NCBI GenBank assembly: GCA_029667085.1
Contig: JARUHJ010000008.1
Location: 1 to 64,000, forward strand
Source of the DNA: Deltaproteobacteria bacterium IMCC39524
Lineage (GTDB): Bacteria > Desulfobacterota > Desulfuromonadia > Desulfuromonadales > BM103
Length of the DNA: 64,000 nucleotides
Reading direction: 5' to 3'
Shown: positions 1 through 8,019 of the stretch, piece after piece
Numbering within the stretch: the stretch's first letter is position 1
How the letters are laid out: the number at the start of each line of letters is the position of its first letter
Notes under the pieces: model-generated
Seen by the model: the letters and a program-made list of their open reading frames with translations, nothing else
Database searches by the model: none
Told to the model about the DNA's origin: nothing
Program-made: the position numbers and the translations under genes

Positions 1-1252
1 CAATGCCCTTATCCAGTTGCTCAATGCTGACCCAGATACGACGGTGCGACAAGAAGAAAGCACCACAGGAGCCGAGCACCATCAACAGGCAGCCGAGCCA
101 GACCACCCAGACGCCGGGGTCTTTGGCCACCTGCAGGCCGGTGTAATAGCTTTGCGTTGCCTCAAGCAGACTGACTGAATAAGCACCACCGCGTTTTTCA
201 TCAAACTGCGGATAGTTTTTCATAACGATAAAGGGTGCTCCGGTACCGACCTTCACCTGGGCGGCCGGGCCGAAGTTCTGATAACTCTCGGCATAGCCCA
301 GGGCAATCAGGGAAGCGCCACCGGGAAGCTTGAGACGCTTGCCTTGGGCCCCCTGCACGATTACGGTTTCGCCGGTCTCATTGTTTTTGACACGGAACTT
401 ATAAACCGGGTCACCGGTCGGGCCGTAGCTGGACTGGTAGAAGGTCAAGCCTTTGTAGCTCAAGGGATCGTTAACCTCAATCGTCTTCTTCAAGACTTCT
501 TTGCCATTCTCAAGAACAACCAGGTCGCTGGTAAAGTCTTTGGGACGGCCACCACCTTCGTAAAAGGTGACCTCGAAATTATCGCAACGGACTTCGAAAC
601 CAAGAGGAATCGGGGTTTGCCCGGCCCGCGGCCAGACAGCATCAACCGATTTGCCTTCAACGATATTGATATAGGCCTTGAAACCCCAGATGTTACCGAT
701 CATGGCACCGAGGAAGATGATCAGGATCGAGGTGTGGGTCACGTAAACACCGAAGCGGGACAGCTTGCCTTTTTGTGAAAACAGATAAACCTTGTCATCC
801 TGCTCGGTGACCACCGGCGCGGCAAATTTACTGCTGAGCAGTGCGACCACTTTATCGCGGACGCTCTCGATGGTGCCCTCTGCGACAACTTCGCCCTTAC
901 TGGAAAAGGTGCGAAACAGGTTGTCATCGGCCACCAGGGTGGGCTCGCGCACAATCTTGATGATCCTGGGCAGGCGCTTGATCGAGCAGCAGATCAGGTT
1001 GACGGCAAAGAGGCCCATCAGGGAGAGGAACCAGTAAGAGTGGTACATGTCGAAAAACTGCAGGGTGTCGAGGGCCTTGTAGGTCGACTCGCTCATGCCG
1101 TAGTTCTGCATGTACTCCTGGGGAGACTTGTTCTGCTCAATCACCGTACCGATAATCGAGGTCGTTGCCAGCAGAATCAAAGTGATAATCGCAAGCTTCA
1201 GGGAACAGAAAAAGTCCCATAGCTCGTCAGTGAAGCTCTTTTCTTTATTCAA
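1..1252 (-). CDS. resB: ResB-like cytochrome c biogenesis protein (partial, 3' end outside window)
   Basis: Membrane protein of system II cytochrome c maturation, which with ResC/CcsA delivers and attaches haem to apocytochromes on the periplasmic side. About 417 residues are visible and the frame stays open to the window edge, so the C-terminus is missing. A hydrophobic helix at about residues 15-35 is followed by a second near 75, a third near 165 and one near 390, with a large soluble loop between; the order and the 'GTVIEQNKSPQEY' segment are typical of ResB. The start is a TTG codon at 1250-1252 with a GGAG about 8 bases upstream; no ATG fits better. It fits a genome needing to assemble the multihaem cytochromes found at 8-12 kb. 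Family assignment is firm; the start is fairly sure. Confidence 0.9.
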   Translation of the reverse strand, partial: MNKEKSFTDELWDFFCSLKLAIITLILLATTSIIGTVIEQNKSPQEYMQNYGMSESTYKALDTLQFFDMYHSYWFLSLMGLFAVNLICCSIKRLPRIIKIVREPTLVADDNLFRTFSSKGEVVAEGTIESVRDKVVALLSSKFAAPVVTEQDDKVYLFSQKGKLSRFGVYVTHTSILIIFLGAMIGNIWGFKAYINIVEGKSVDAVWPRAGQTPIPLGFEVRCDNFEVTFYEGGGRPKDFTSDLVVLENGKEVLKKTIEVNDPLSYKGLTFYQSSYGPTGDPVYKFRVKNNETGETVIVQGAQGKRLKLPGGASLIALGYAESYQNFGPAAQVKVGTGAPFIVMKNYPQFDEKRGGAYSVSLLEATQSYYTGLQVAKDPGVWVVWLGCLLMVLGSCGAFFLSHRRIWVSIEQLDKGI

Positions 1253-1434
1253 GATAATTTCTCCTGAACCAATTGTTAACAATGGCGGTTAAAAGAAGAG
1301 TTGCCATTGCGTATCGAAGCATCCGTGAGACCGTCATGGTCTTGCGGACATTAACTATTGAATTGTCTTTATTTGGATCAATTGGGAGAGTGGGGAAAGG
1401 CCGTATCGGCCCAACCTCACCTATGGGACATGAC

Positions 1435-1872
1435 TCAATTCAGCAGAACAACCGTGCGATGAGCAAGAATGGTTGGCGAAACACGTGGTGACAGAGAGGT
1501 TAACCTGGCAACTCGCAGATCGCCTTGTACCCTTTTGGGGGAGAAGCTATCAGCAGCCAAAGACGCAACAGAAGCTGTCGAAGCATGCTTCAGACGTTTG
1601 AAAAATACCGCACCACGCTGTTGAGTGGAGACATCCAGGCATGAACCGCAGGAGTCTGCACTCGACTGGCTGAGACTGGGGACAGCATACCTGTCCGTAG
1701 CAGACTTCTCAACATCTTCGGCACAACAACCACCGCCCTTTGAGTAACTGACCTCCACATGGCCATCATCGCCGAAGCACCAGGCATAACCGAAAACGGT
1801 GCCCGCGCTGGCAACCAGGAAGGTCGTCACAAGCAGGTAAGTCACTAATTTCAAACAATATCTATATTTCAT
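1435..1872 (-). CDS. small secreted Cys-rich protein ending LAHRTVVLLN
   Basis: A 145-residue protein of unknown function. An N-terminal signal peptide (about residues 1-28) is followed by 'CFGDDGHVEV', a CC pair and a CxxC, then a low-complexity stretch and the C-terminal decapeptide LAHRTVVLLN. The ATG at 1872 is chosen because it begins the signal peptide; the frame extends further upstream without a plausible start, and no clear ribosome site is seen. A second protein in the window (18056-18499) shares the TQQ..VF.KR segment and the identical last ten residues. The CFG.DGH plus Cys pattern recalls small secreted proteins found beside heavy-metal efflux genes, which would suit the neighbouring metal-type cluster, but that is memory and not a search result. 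Confidence 0.65.
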   Translation of the reverse strand: MKYRYCLKLVTYLLVTTFLVASAGTVFGYAWCFGDDGHVEVSYSKGGGCCAEDVEKSATDRYAVPSLSQSSADSCGSCLDVSTQQRGAVFFKRLKHASTASVASLAADSFSPKRVQGDLRVARLTSLSPRVSPTILAHRTVVLLN

Positions 1873-1963
1873 CGCATCAAAAGATAGCACAAGAGCAGCT
1901 TGGCTTGCCAGCCTTATCGAGTCGTTTGGTTGCGAAAACCAAGCAGGCCATCTGCCCTGGTTC

Positions 1964-2272
1964 TCAGCCCGGGTGATCATCACCGCAATTAGGACAGTAG
2001 ACCCAGGAACTCTGCAGTTCTGAGCTGCACGAAATACAGTGAATGTCATCATGCTTCATAGTGTTGTATCGTTTGAGCAAGACGTAGACCAGAGCAGCAA
2101 CCAGGTTAGCGCCGATCACCCCCCAGCCTATCAAGGGGATGCGTAGAAAATCATTGAGAACACAGTGTCCCCAATAAAGAGACCAGAGGTTGCATACGAC
2201 GATAGACGCAATCGCTACCAGACAAAAAACGATAAATGGCGAGTATTTATATTTTCCGAACAAACTCTTCAT
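1964..2272 (-). CDS. small membrane protein with C-terminal zinc ribbon
   Basis: A 102-residue protein with two hydrophobic segments (about residues 10-35 and 48-66) and a C-terminal CxxC...CxxC zinc ribbon ('CISCSSEL', then 'YCPNCG'). Its ATG overlaps the stop of the preceding gene (2269-2526) in an ATGA junction, so the two are translationally coupled. Function is not recognised. Position at the end of an ABC transporter/DUF2318/HMA run suggests an accessory membrane factor of that cluster. Confidence 0.7.
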   Translation of the reverse strand: MKSLFGKYKYSPFIVFCLVAIASIVVCNLWSLYWGHCVLNDFLRIPLIGWGVIGANLVAALVYVLLKRYNTMKHDDIHCISCSSELQSSWVYCPNCGDDHPG

Positions 2273-2526
2273 GCCCTTATCTTTTCGTTCAAATATTTAC
2301 ACCAGGGACAATATTTCATCCAGACATCATGGGCTTTGCCGCAACCGGGACAACTTTCCCTCAATACCGCCTGGCATTCCGGGCAAACCAGCCATCCCGA
2401 CTCCACCTGCTCCGAACAACCTGGGCATGGACCAGACAAAGCCGACTCCGGGGGCGCCGGTTTAACCAGCTCCATGCAGATGAAGTAGAAGATGATCGAG
2501 AGACTGATGATAAAGAGTAAAAACAT
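2269..2526 (-). CDS. single-TM double zinc-ribbon protein
   Basis: An 85-residue protein with an N-terminal membrane anchor (about residues 1-20) and three CxxC-type knuckles ('CPGCSEQ', 'VCPEC', 'CPGCGKAHD') plus a final CPWC, as in double zinc-ribbon proteins. It starts 7 bases after the ATPase stop, with a GAGG just upstream of the ATG, and overlaps the next zinc-ribbon gene by 4 bases. Function unknown; it is probably co-transcribed with the ABC transporter and could bind metal. Confidence 0.7.
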   Translation of the reverse strand: MFLLFIISLSIIFYFICMELVKPAPPESALSGPCPGCSEQVESGWLVCPECQAVLRESCPGCGKAHDVWMKYCPWCKYLNEKIRA

Positions 2527-2532
2527 ACGGCC

Positions 2533-3240
2533 TCACACCGCCTTTGAAAAGCTGCGCGCATCTCCGGCAGAATCCATTTCAAGCATTCCGTCACGCAGAT
2601 AAATAGTGCGATCAAACCACTCCAGATTTTCCCTGTTATGGGTCACCATGATGATGGTCTGGCCATCCTGATGAAGTTCAGAAAGCAGGTTCATCACTTG
2701 TAGACTGGTCGCCGAATCAAGGCTGCCGGTCGGCTCGTCAGCAAGCAGGAGCGGCGGATTGTTCACCAGAGACCGGGCAATGGCGACCCTCTCCTGCTCT
2801 CCCCCTGACAGTTGCTGCGGCAAATGCAGCATACGATCAGGAAGCCCGACACGCTTGAGCATATTGCAGGCACGCTCACGTTTCTCCGCTGAAGAAAGTT
2901 TTGATACCGCCAGAGGCAACATGACATTTTCCAGGGCGTTCAGGTATGGGATCAGGTTGTGTGACTGAAAGATGAAGCCAAGATATTCACGCCTGAAGTC
3001 AGCTTGCTTCTCCTGTGAAAGGCCGTAGACATCGATCTCATCAACACGAACTTTCCCGGAAGACGGGCTGGTCAAACAGCCTAGCACGCTCAACAAGGTG
3101 CTCTTGCCGCTGCCGGAGGGTCCCATAACACCGAGGAAGGTCCCTTCATTAACAGCGAGGTTCAGTTCCTGCAGTGCCGTAACACAATCAGCACCGTTGT
3201 GGTAGCGCTTATTCACCTGTTTCAATTCAATCAGACTCAT
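2533..3240 (-). CDS. ABC transporter ATP-binding protein, MacB/LolD type
   Basis: A 235-residue ATPase that powers the FtsX-type permease encoded 12 bases upstream. Walker A is GPSGSGKST (about residue 40), the signature is LSGGE and Walker B leads into DEPTGSLD, the pattern of the LolD/MacB/FtsE group. The permease is of the MacB_PCD class and the next gene encodes a DUF2318 protein, so this set resembles the ABC part of bacterial iron-uptake clusters of the Campylobacter p19 type (inference from gene order). The ribosome site is weak, consistent with translational coupling. Confidence 0.9.
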   Translation of the reverse strand: MSLIELKQVNKRYHNGADCVTALQELNLAVNEGTFLGVMGPSGSGKSTLLSVLGCLTSPSSGKVRVDEIDVYGLSQEKQADFRREYLGFIFQSHNLIPYLNALENVMLPLAVSKLSSAEKRERACNMLKRVGLPDRMLHLPQQLSGGEQERVAIARSLVNNPPLLLADEPTGSLDSATSLQVMNLLSELHQDGQTIIMVTHNRENLEWFDRTIYLRDGMLEMDSAGDARSFSKAV

Positions 3241-3252
3241 AATTAATCCGTA

Positions 3253-4410
3253 TCAAAGAGCCCTGAGGGCTTCACTAGGTTCAAGGCGACTGGCACGAAA
3301 TGCCGGCTGTAAAGAAGCGAGCAGACCTACAAAGATAGCCGCGAAAACGGCAGCAACGGCCAAGGTTGGATTCCATTGCCAGCTCGCTTTACCGCCATCA
3401 AGCAATGGCAGAGCCACCAGGGTTGCAGCCACTCCGGTCAGATAGCCAAGCACACCAGCCAAGGCACTGACGATAGTCGCCTCCATGAGTACCAGGTGCA
3501 AAACGTGTCGACGGCGGTAACCGATTGCCCGAAAAATGCCAATTTCTCGGGTTCGTTCACTGATGGCACCCATCATGGTTACGAAAACCAACAAAGCACC
3601 GATAATCACAACGGTGACGGCAACACCCCAGGCAAACAAGCGAAACTGGCCAAGGGCATGCATGCGCGTTTTCACGACTTTTTGAACCGCCTGGACATCC
3701 GTTCCAGGCAGTACCGTTTGCAATTGGTTGACCATGTCATCAACAGGGCAATCGTGGCAAAGCGCAGCAATTTCGACCATGCTGACCTGCCCTGGCTTGC
3801 CTAAAGTGGCCTGGGCCTCATCAAGAGGAGCGATCAAAAGCTGATCATCCTGAGAGCCTGTCTTGGCCAGAAGCCCGACCACAGTGAAATCCTGGCCATT
3901 GACTTTAAGCGTGTCGCCCATATTCAGGTTGAAACGCTTGACCACTGCGTCACCGACCAGCAGCTCGCGACCTTGCTCAACGGGTCTCCCTGCGATGGAC
4001 CACCATCTTTTCAGCTTAAACTCCGCCGCCGGGTCAACGCCCATCATCATAATACGTTGGCCGTCAACCTCAACAGCCCCTAACACCTTGGGTGCAATCG
4101 TGGCGACATTACGGCGATTGGGGATGTCATCGATATTGGCAAGGCTTGACTGCTCAAGCTCTTTTGCAACCAGGGTTACACCCGCGAGTTGAATGCCTCC
4201 ATAGTTCAAAGCAAGGGCGTCGCTACGCGGGGTGATGATGATATTGGCGCCAAAGTTCTCCAGTTCGTGCTGGGCACGCTGCCCCATGGCATCAGTCAGG
4301 GAAAGCAAGGTGACAACCGTCGCCACACCGATCAGCAGACCGATCACCAGAAAGATGGCCCGTCCCTTCCGACGCCTGAGATTATGTAAGACGATATGCT
4401 CTAAACGCAC
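3253..4410 (-). CDS. ABC transporter permease, MacB_PCD/FtsX family
   Basis: A 385-residue inner-membrane permease with an N-terminal helix (about residues 18-40), a large periplasmic domain and three C-terminal helices with the 'SERTREIGIFRAIGY' segment that marks FtsX/MacB permeases. The periplasmic domain carries a CHDC motif near residue 215, unusual for lipid-type MacB permeases and suggestive of metal or thiol chemistry. The start is a GTG with AAGGAA upstream. The gene lies between the DUF2318 gene and its own ATPase. A second permease of the same fold is at 15444-16607. Confidence 0.88.
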   Translation of the reverse strand: MRLEHIVLHNLRRRKGRAIFLVIGLLIGVATVVTLLSLTDAMGQRAQHELENFGANIIITPRSDALALNYGGIQLAGVTLVAKELEQSSLANIDDIPNRRNVATIAPKVLGAVEVDGQRIMMMGVDPAAEFKLKRWWSIAGRPVEQGRELLVGDAVVKRFNLNMGDTLKVNGQDFTVVGLLAKTGSQDDQLLIAPLDEAQATLGKPGQVSMVEIAALCHDCPVDDMVNQLQTVLPGTDVQAVQKVVKTRMHALGQFRLFAWGVAVTVVIIGALLVFVTMMGAISERTREIGIFRAIGYRRRHVLHLVLMEATIVSALAGVLGYLTGVAATLVALPLLDGGKASWQWNPTLAVAAVFAAIFVGLLASLQPAFRASRLEPSEALRAL

Positions 4411-4425
4411 GATAGGTTTCCTTGC

Positions 4426-4950
4426 TTAATTTGTAGCGCCTTTGAAATACCAGGCCCCTGCCTTGATGTCATTTGCAGCGATGACAACATTTTCACCAGA
4501 TTGCTGACGTTTCAGCGGGGCAGGATTACAACCACCCTTGACCACGTTGATCATGTCTGTTTTAAAACGTTGATCGCAGTTATTACAGACCATATCATTC
4601 CCTTCCTGGCGGTATCCCTTGAGCGCTTTGTAGCAAACATCACAGGTGTCAAAAGCGCTGCGGATCACACCATCATTGCTGCGCACGACAAAGAAATCGA
4701 CCGGCCCGGACTCACCTTTGAAGCGATAGAATTTGGCTTTACCGTCGTTGAAATCGGTCGCCGTGAGACGGACCTTACCATCCTGCCCGGCCGAGACAAT
4801 CTCCGGTCCACCGACAGACGTCGAACCAAAGAGGAACCATCCGCCAACAGCAAATACGGCAAGGAACAGCACAGCAACGGGAGCCATCAGTTTCTTCCTC
4901 GCAGAAGGTTTTTCGTTAAATTGTTCTCGCTTGGATTCGCGTTCTGACAT
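4426..4950 (-). CDS. membrane-anchored DUF2318 protein (FtrD/Cj1660-like)
   Basis: A 174-residue protein with a cytoplasmic charged N-terminus, one membrane helix (about residues 20-42) and a periplasmic DUF2318 domain bearing 'DTCDVCYKALKGY', 'VCNNCDQRF' and 'GGCNPAP'. These Cys-rich motifs are characteristic of DUF2318, a family found with FTR1/P19 ferrous-iron uptake and MacB-type ABC genes. The ATG at 4950 has AGGAG 9 bases upstream; an in-frame TTG 6 bases earlier is less likely. It starts 50 bases after the HMA protein stop and ends 15 bases before the permease start, so one operon is likely. Confidence 0.85.
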   Translation of the reverse strand: MSERESKREQFNEKPSARKKLMAPVAVLFLAVFAVGGWFLFGSTSVGGPEIVSAGQDGKVRLTATDFNDGKAKFYRFKGESGPVDFFVVRSNDGVIRSAFDTCDVCYKALKGYRQEGNDMVCNNCDQRFKTDMINVVKGGCNPAPLKRQQSGENVVIAANDIKAGAWYFKGATN

Positions 4951-5000
4951 GATCAATATCTCCTGTCCTTATTTATTAGGGGTCGTGTTCAACTAAGCCA

Positions 5001-5870
5001 TTAACTGCTGCAACAGCCACCGCCACCGCTGCCACAGCCACCGCCACCCTGACTGACGGCCTTAAGTCGACTGTCAAAGATAACGACGTCGGTTTTATTC
5101 TGCAGCTCTGCATACCATTGTTGCAGCTTGTTTTTTTGCGCGCCAGGATCGGTGATCCCGGCATAGACATGATCTTCAATATTTCTTGTGATAATCATAT
5201 CCTCATGCAGTCGGGCACGAAAAACATCCACGCTGCCGTAACGTTTAGCCAGCAGATCGTCAAGCCCTTGATGTCCCTTGCGTAACTCATCCAGCCTCGC
5301 CTCGACTTCTCCATCCAGAACAACCACCTTGTTCTCTTCCGCAGAAGACAACATCAATTCACGCTGCAAGACATCCTGCCAGACGGTCTTCCAGAGCTGA
5401 GCGTTCTGCCCTGAAGCCACAGCGCCACGTGAGCGCTGCGTGACCAAACCTTCAAAATCCGACCGGGCAAGCAGACGGTCGCCGATACGAGCAAGGTACT
5501 CCTGACCGAGCTGGGCCTGTTCCTGCTGCAACGCAAGATATGCTTCAGAATCCAGCTCGAAGCGAAGCTTGGCCGGATAGCCAGCGGCAGTAATAGCCTC
5601 GGCAATCGCCTGGCTGTCCAGTAGGGTTGGATCGTAAGTAACCCGGCCACGGTTGCTGGTCAGGTTGATATCGACAGAACCAACACCGCCAAGACCAACG
5701 AGCGCCGTTTCAATATTGCCGATGCATGATCCACAGGTCATTTTTTCGATCTGGTATTCAGCCAGAGCGGCGTTGGCAAGATTGCTTCCCGTGGGATAAA
5801 AGAGCCATACGGCAACAAGGGCAGCAAGGCCAAGGCACAGAGACAGATAAAGCTTAGGACTTTTAATCAT
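5001..5870 (-). CDS. HMA-domain/SurA-like fusion protein with Gly-Cys tail
   Basis: About 289 residues. An N-terminal membrane anchor or signal (about 5-30) precedes a heavy-metal-associated domain with the metal site MTCGSC (about residues 45-50), then an alpha-helical region resembling the SurA/PpiC N-terminal domain (about 110-260), then a tail of glycines and cysteines ending GGGGCGSGGGGCCSS. HMA domains bind Cu(I) or similar soft metals; the tail offers further thiols. It is the first gene of the leftward metal-type cluster. The ATG at 5870 begins the hydrophobic segment; an upstream TTG would add 12 residues. The domain order is unusual; no enzymatic role is apparent. Confidence 0.75.
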   Translation of the reverse strand: MIKSPKLYLSLCLGLAALVAVWLFYPTGSNLANAALAEYQIEKMTCGSCIGNIETALVGLGGVGSVDINLTSNRGRVTYDPTLLDSQAIAEAITAAGYPAKLRFELDSEAYLALQQEQAQLGQEYLARIGDRLLARSDFEGLVTQRSRGAVASGQNAQLWKTVWQDVLQRELMLSSAEENKVVVLDGEVEARLDELRKGHQGLDDLLAKRYGSVDVFRARLHEDMIITRNIEDHVYAGITDPGAQKNKLQQWYAELQNKTDVVIFDSRLKAVSQGGGGCGSGGGGCCSS

Positions 5871-6096
5871 TGGTTTCGACTCGATTAATTTAAGGGTTAT
5901 AGTCAACGCGCATTGTTAATAATGGTTACTCAATAGATCAACTTTCATGCCAACCAACAAACAGACTAACAACTACCCTAAATCATTGACTTATTGATTT
6001 TTCAAGAAAAACCATGATGACAAAAGACCTACTACTTGTGGAATATTACACAGAAGAGAGGAGACTATTCTGCACCTTACGAAAACAGGGCAAAGA

Positions 6097-6125
6097 ACAA
6101 AAAACCCCATCAATAAATGATGGGG
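6097..6125 (-). terminator. intrinsic terminator of M24 peptidase gene
   Basis: Perfect 8-bp stem CCCCATCA/TGATGGGG with a 5-base loop, followed on the minus strand by TTTTTTG. It lies about 190 bases beyond the peptidase stop, with the repeat element in between. Confidence 0.8.
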
Positions 6126-6175
6126 CATTGAGATAATCTATGGGTTTAAAACCCAAACAAGGGCAAAACTATTTA

Positions 6176-6276
6176 TTAACGCAGAGACGCAAAGACGCGG
6201 AGGTGAGCCACTTGAATTTATGGAAAACAGCTTAATCTTGCCAATTAGGCTCTGCGACTTTGCGCATTTGCATTAA
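6176..6276. repeat. 101-bp MITE-like element with 27-bp imperfect terminal inverted repeats
   Basis: The left end starts TTAACGCAGAGACGCAAAG and the right end, read in reverse, starts TTAATGCAAATGCGCAAAG; both continue to GAG. The two 27-bp ends match at most positions and would fold as one hairpin. Relatives of the end sequence occur at 9527-9623 and 29374-29420. No coding capacity; probably a non-autonomous dispersed element. Confidence 0.7.
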
Positions 6277-6315
6277 ACATTTTTTCTATAAACTACAACC
6301 GATGCTTGAAAAGTA

Positions 6316-7506
6316 CTAAAGAATGATCAATTCGTGATTGGCAAAGGTTAGATGCTTCAGGCCATCTGCTCCAACCCAGAAAGTATCCTCAACGCCGACC
6401 GCACCCAGTCCCGGATAGACCACTTTGGGCTCAAAAGCAAAGACCATATTCTCTTCTAATTCGTAATCGTTAAAGCCTCTGGCGATAAAAGGGTATTCAT
6501 CCAGTTCCACACCAACGCCGTGACCGATAAAGGACACCTGGGCTCCTTTGGAGCCCATGAAGTGATCCTGGTAACCCATATCGCAAGCCATCTGCAAGCA
6601 TTCGTCGTAGACGCCGCCCCAGGTCGCGCCTGGCTTAGCTATTTTTTTGGCATGGTTGAGGAGAAGAACCATGTCGACGTACGCCTTTGAAAGCTTCTCA
6701 GGCAACTCACCGATACTGAACATCCGGGTTTGATCAACAATGTAACCGTCAAACACTCCGGAGAAATCAACGGTTACAGGCTCATTCTTGCGTACGCTTT
6801 TATAACTGGCGCCCTGGGGAAAAGAGGGGTTGAGGCCAACACCACCGAGGGGGGTGTCAGAATAGGTCGGTACGGCGCTATCGGCCCCGGAGAATGTGTG
6901 ACCGTAGAACAACTCGTTATTGAAGCCCCGCATACGAACCAAACCTTGATGGCCTTCTTTTCTGGCGACAAACTCAAGCTCTGCCGTCAGCTCAAGATCT
7001 GTCATACCTTCCCTGAGAATCTCTGGAACCCTTTTACAGACCTTGTCGACAATCAGTGCGGCATCCTTCAAAATACCGAGCTCATAATCCGACTTAACCG
7101 CCCGCACCTTGCGAATCATTGGAGTTGCGTCACTGATATTGCAGCCTCCGAGGCCTTTGCGAAACCTGTTCATCACGGAAACCGGCACGACATCCAACTC
7201 CATGCCGATTGTGTCCGGCAACGTATAACCGAAATCAACGAGGACGCCGGGAATATCTCTTGGGCTGCTGAAAGGAATGACTTCCTTCAGACCCGACTCC
7301 ATCCTGGCACGCGCAAAATCCTTGCGCACCAGGTAGAGAGCCTCCCCTTCTAAAGGCACGTACAAGGCTCCCTGCTGGATGGCACCGGTAAAGTAAAAGA
7401 GATCTGCATTCTGCAACGCGAGGATCGCTCCCAGGCTGTGGACAGCCATCTCTTTCTGCAGTTTTTCTATGCGATTTTTCAGTTCTGAGGCAGGTGTAAT
7501 ACGCAT
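6316..7506 (-). CDS. M24 family metallopeptidase (Xaa-Pro aminopeptidase/creatinase-like)
   Basis: A 396-residue cytoplasmic protein with a creatinase-type N-terminal domain (about 1-135) and a C-terminal pita-bread M24 domain. Expected metal ligands are visible: Asp in 'DFSGVFDGY', Asp in 'VDQTRMF', His in 'FIGHGVGVE', Glu in 'FAFEPK' and Glu in 'GVEDTF'. Members cleave N-terminal Xaa-Pro bonds or related amide substrates; the substrate is not predictable here. The ATG at 7506 has GGAGAG upstream. It appears to be a single-gene unit with its own terminator. Confidence 0.88.
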   Translation of the reverse strand: MRITPASELKNRIEKLQKEMAVHSLGAILALQNADLFYFTGAIQQGALYVPLEGEALYLVRKDFARARMESGLKEVIPFSSPRDIPGVLVDFGYTLPDTIGMELDVVPVSVMNRFRKGLGGCNISDATPMIRKVRAVKSDYELGILKDAALIVDKVCKRVPEILREGMTDLELTAELEFVARKEGHQGLVRMRGFNNELFYGHTFSGADSAVPTYSDTPLGGVGLNPSFPQGASYKSVRKNEPVTVDFSGVFDGYIVDQTRMFSIGELPEKLSKAYVDMVLLLNHAKKIAKPGATWGGVYDECLQMACDMGYQDHFMGSKGAQVSFIGHGVGVELDEYPFIARGFNDYELEENMVFAFEPKVVYPGLGAVGVEDTFWVGADGLKHLTFANHELIIL

Positions 7507-8019
7507 GCTTTACTCTCCAGGGGCAATATCGGCAAAAGTGGAGTTAAAAGGGACAACAAGTACTTTAGAATAGAAGTCAGAAGCTATTGATTTATAAAGC
7601 ACAAGTCTCAAGCAAAGACACTTTATTCCATAAATAAGGGCAGAAGCTTTCAAGCCATGCCACATATCACGACAAAGGAATAACTTACTGTTATATATAG
7701 GCTTTTTAAATACCACAACGATTCATGCAAGGCAATCAAAATAAGAAAGCACCCTGTCACAGTTATGTGATAACAGCATCACAGATATCTCCCTTTATTG
7801 GAAATGTAGAAGAAATATTCAACCTGATTTAGTCATGCTTTATTTCTGTGCAAAAGGCTAAAAAGTCATACGGCTAAAGTGTTTCACCTTTCCCCTTTCG
7901 CTCTTTCCACAAATCTATCCACAGGCATCTGTGGACTGTATACAGCCACTCACAAAAATCTCACAAAAAATCGGCCGGACTATTGTCCGGCCGATTATGT
8001 TTTACATACTGCGAAGTTA
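7507..8019. other. intergenic region, no gene supported
   Basis: About 510 bases of AT-rich sequence upstream of the M24 peptidase. It includes partly symmetric TCACA/GTGAT words around 7755-7790 and, at its right edge, the terminator of the octaheme gene. A short open frame at 7510-7716 has no ribosome site or recognisable features. Confidence 0.5.
7965..7996 (-). terminator. intrinsic terminator of octaheme cytochrome gene
   Basis: Perfect 12-bp stem AATCGGCCGGAC/GTCCGGCCGATT with a 4-base loop, followed on the minus strand by a run of T; it begins about 24 bases beyond the cytochrome stop. Confidence 0.9.

Larger units (their letters stand above)
5871..6315. other. intergenic region with terminator and repeat
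   Basis: An AT-rich stretch between the HMA gene and the M24 peptidase, both read leftwards. It holds the peptidase terminator (6097-6125) and a MITE-like inverted repeat (6176-6276). No convincing promoter box was recognised for the HMA gene. Confidence 0.6.

Noticed and set aside
6155-6205. GEMM (cyclic di-GMP) riboswitch suggested by GGGCAAAAC and GACGCAAAG words
   Set aside because: The paired stems and the GAAA tetraloop/receptor arrangement are missing, and the GACGCAAAG words belong to the inverted repeat element.
7510-7716. 68-codon frame upstream of the M24 peptidase
   Set aside because: No ribosome site and no recognisable features; it lies in the expected promoter region.
7755-7790. 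CRP-like site TGTGA...TCACA
   Set aside because: The half-sites are separated by 8 bases instead of 6, and alternative pairings are equally imperfect.
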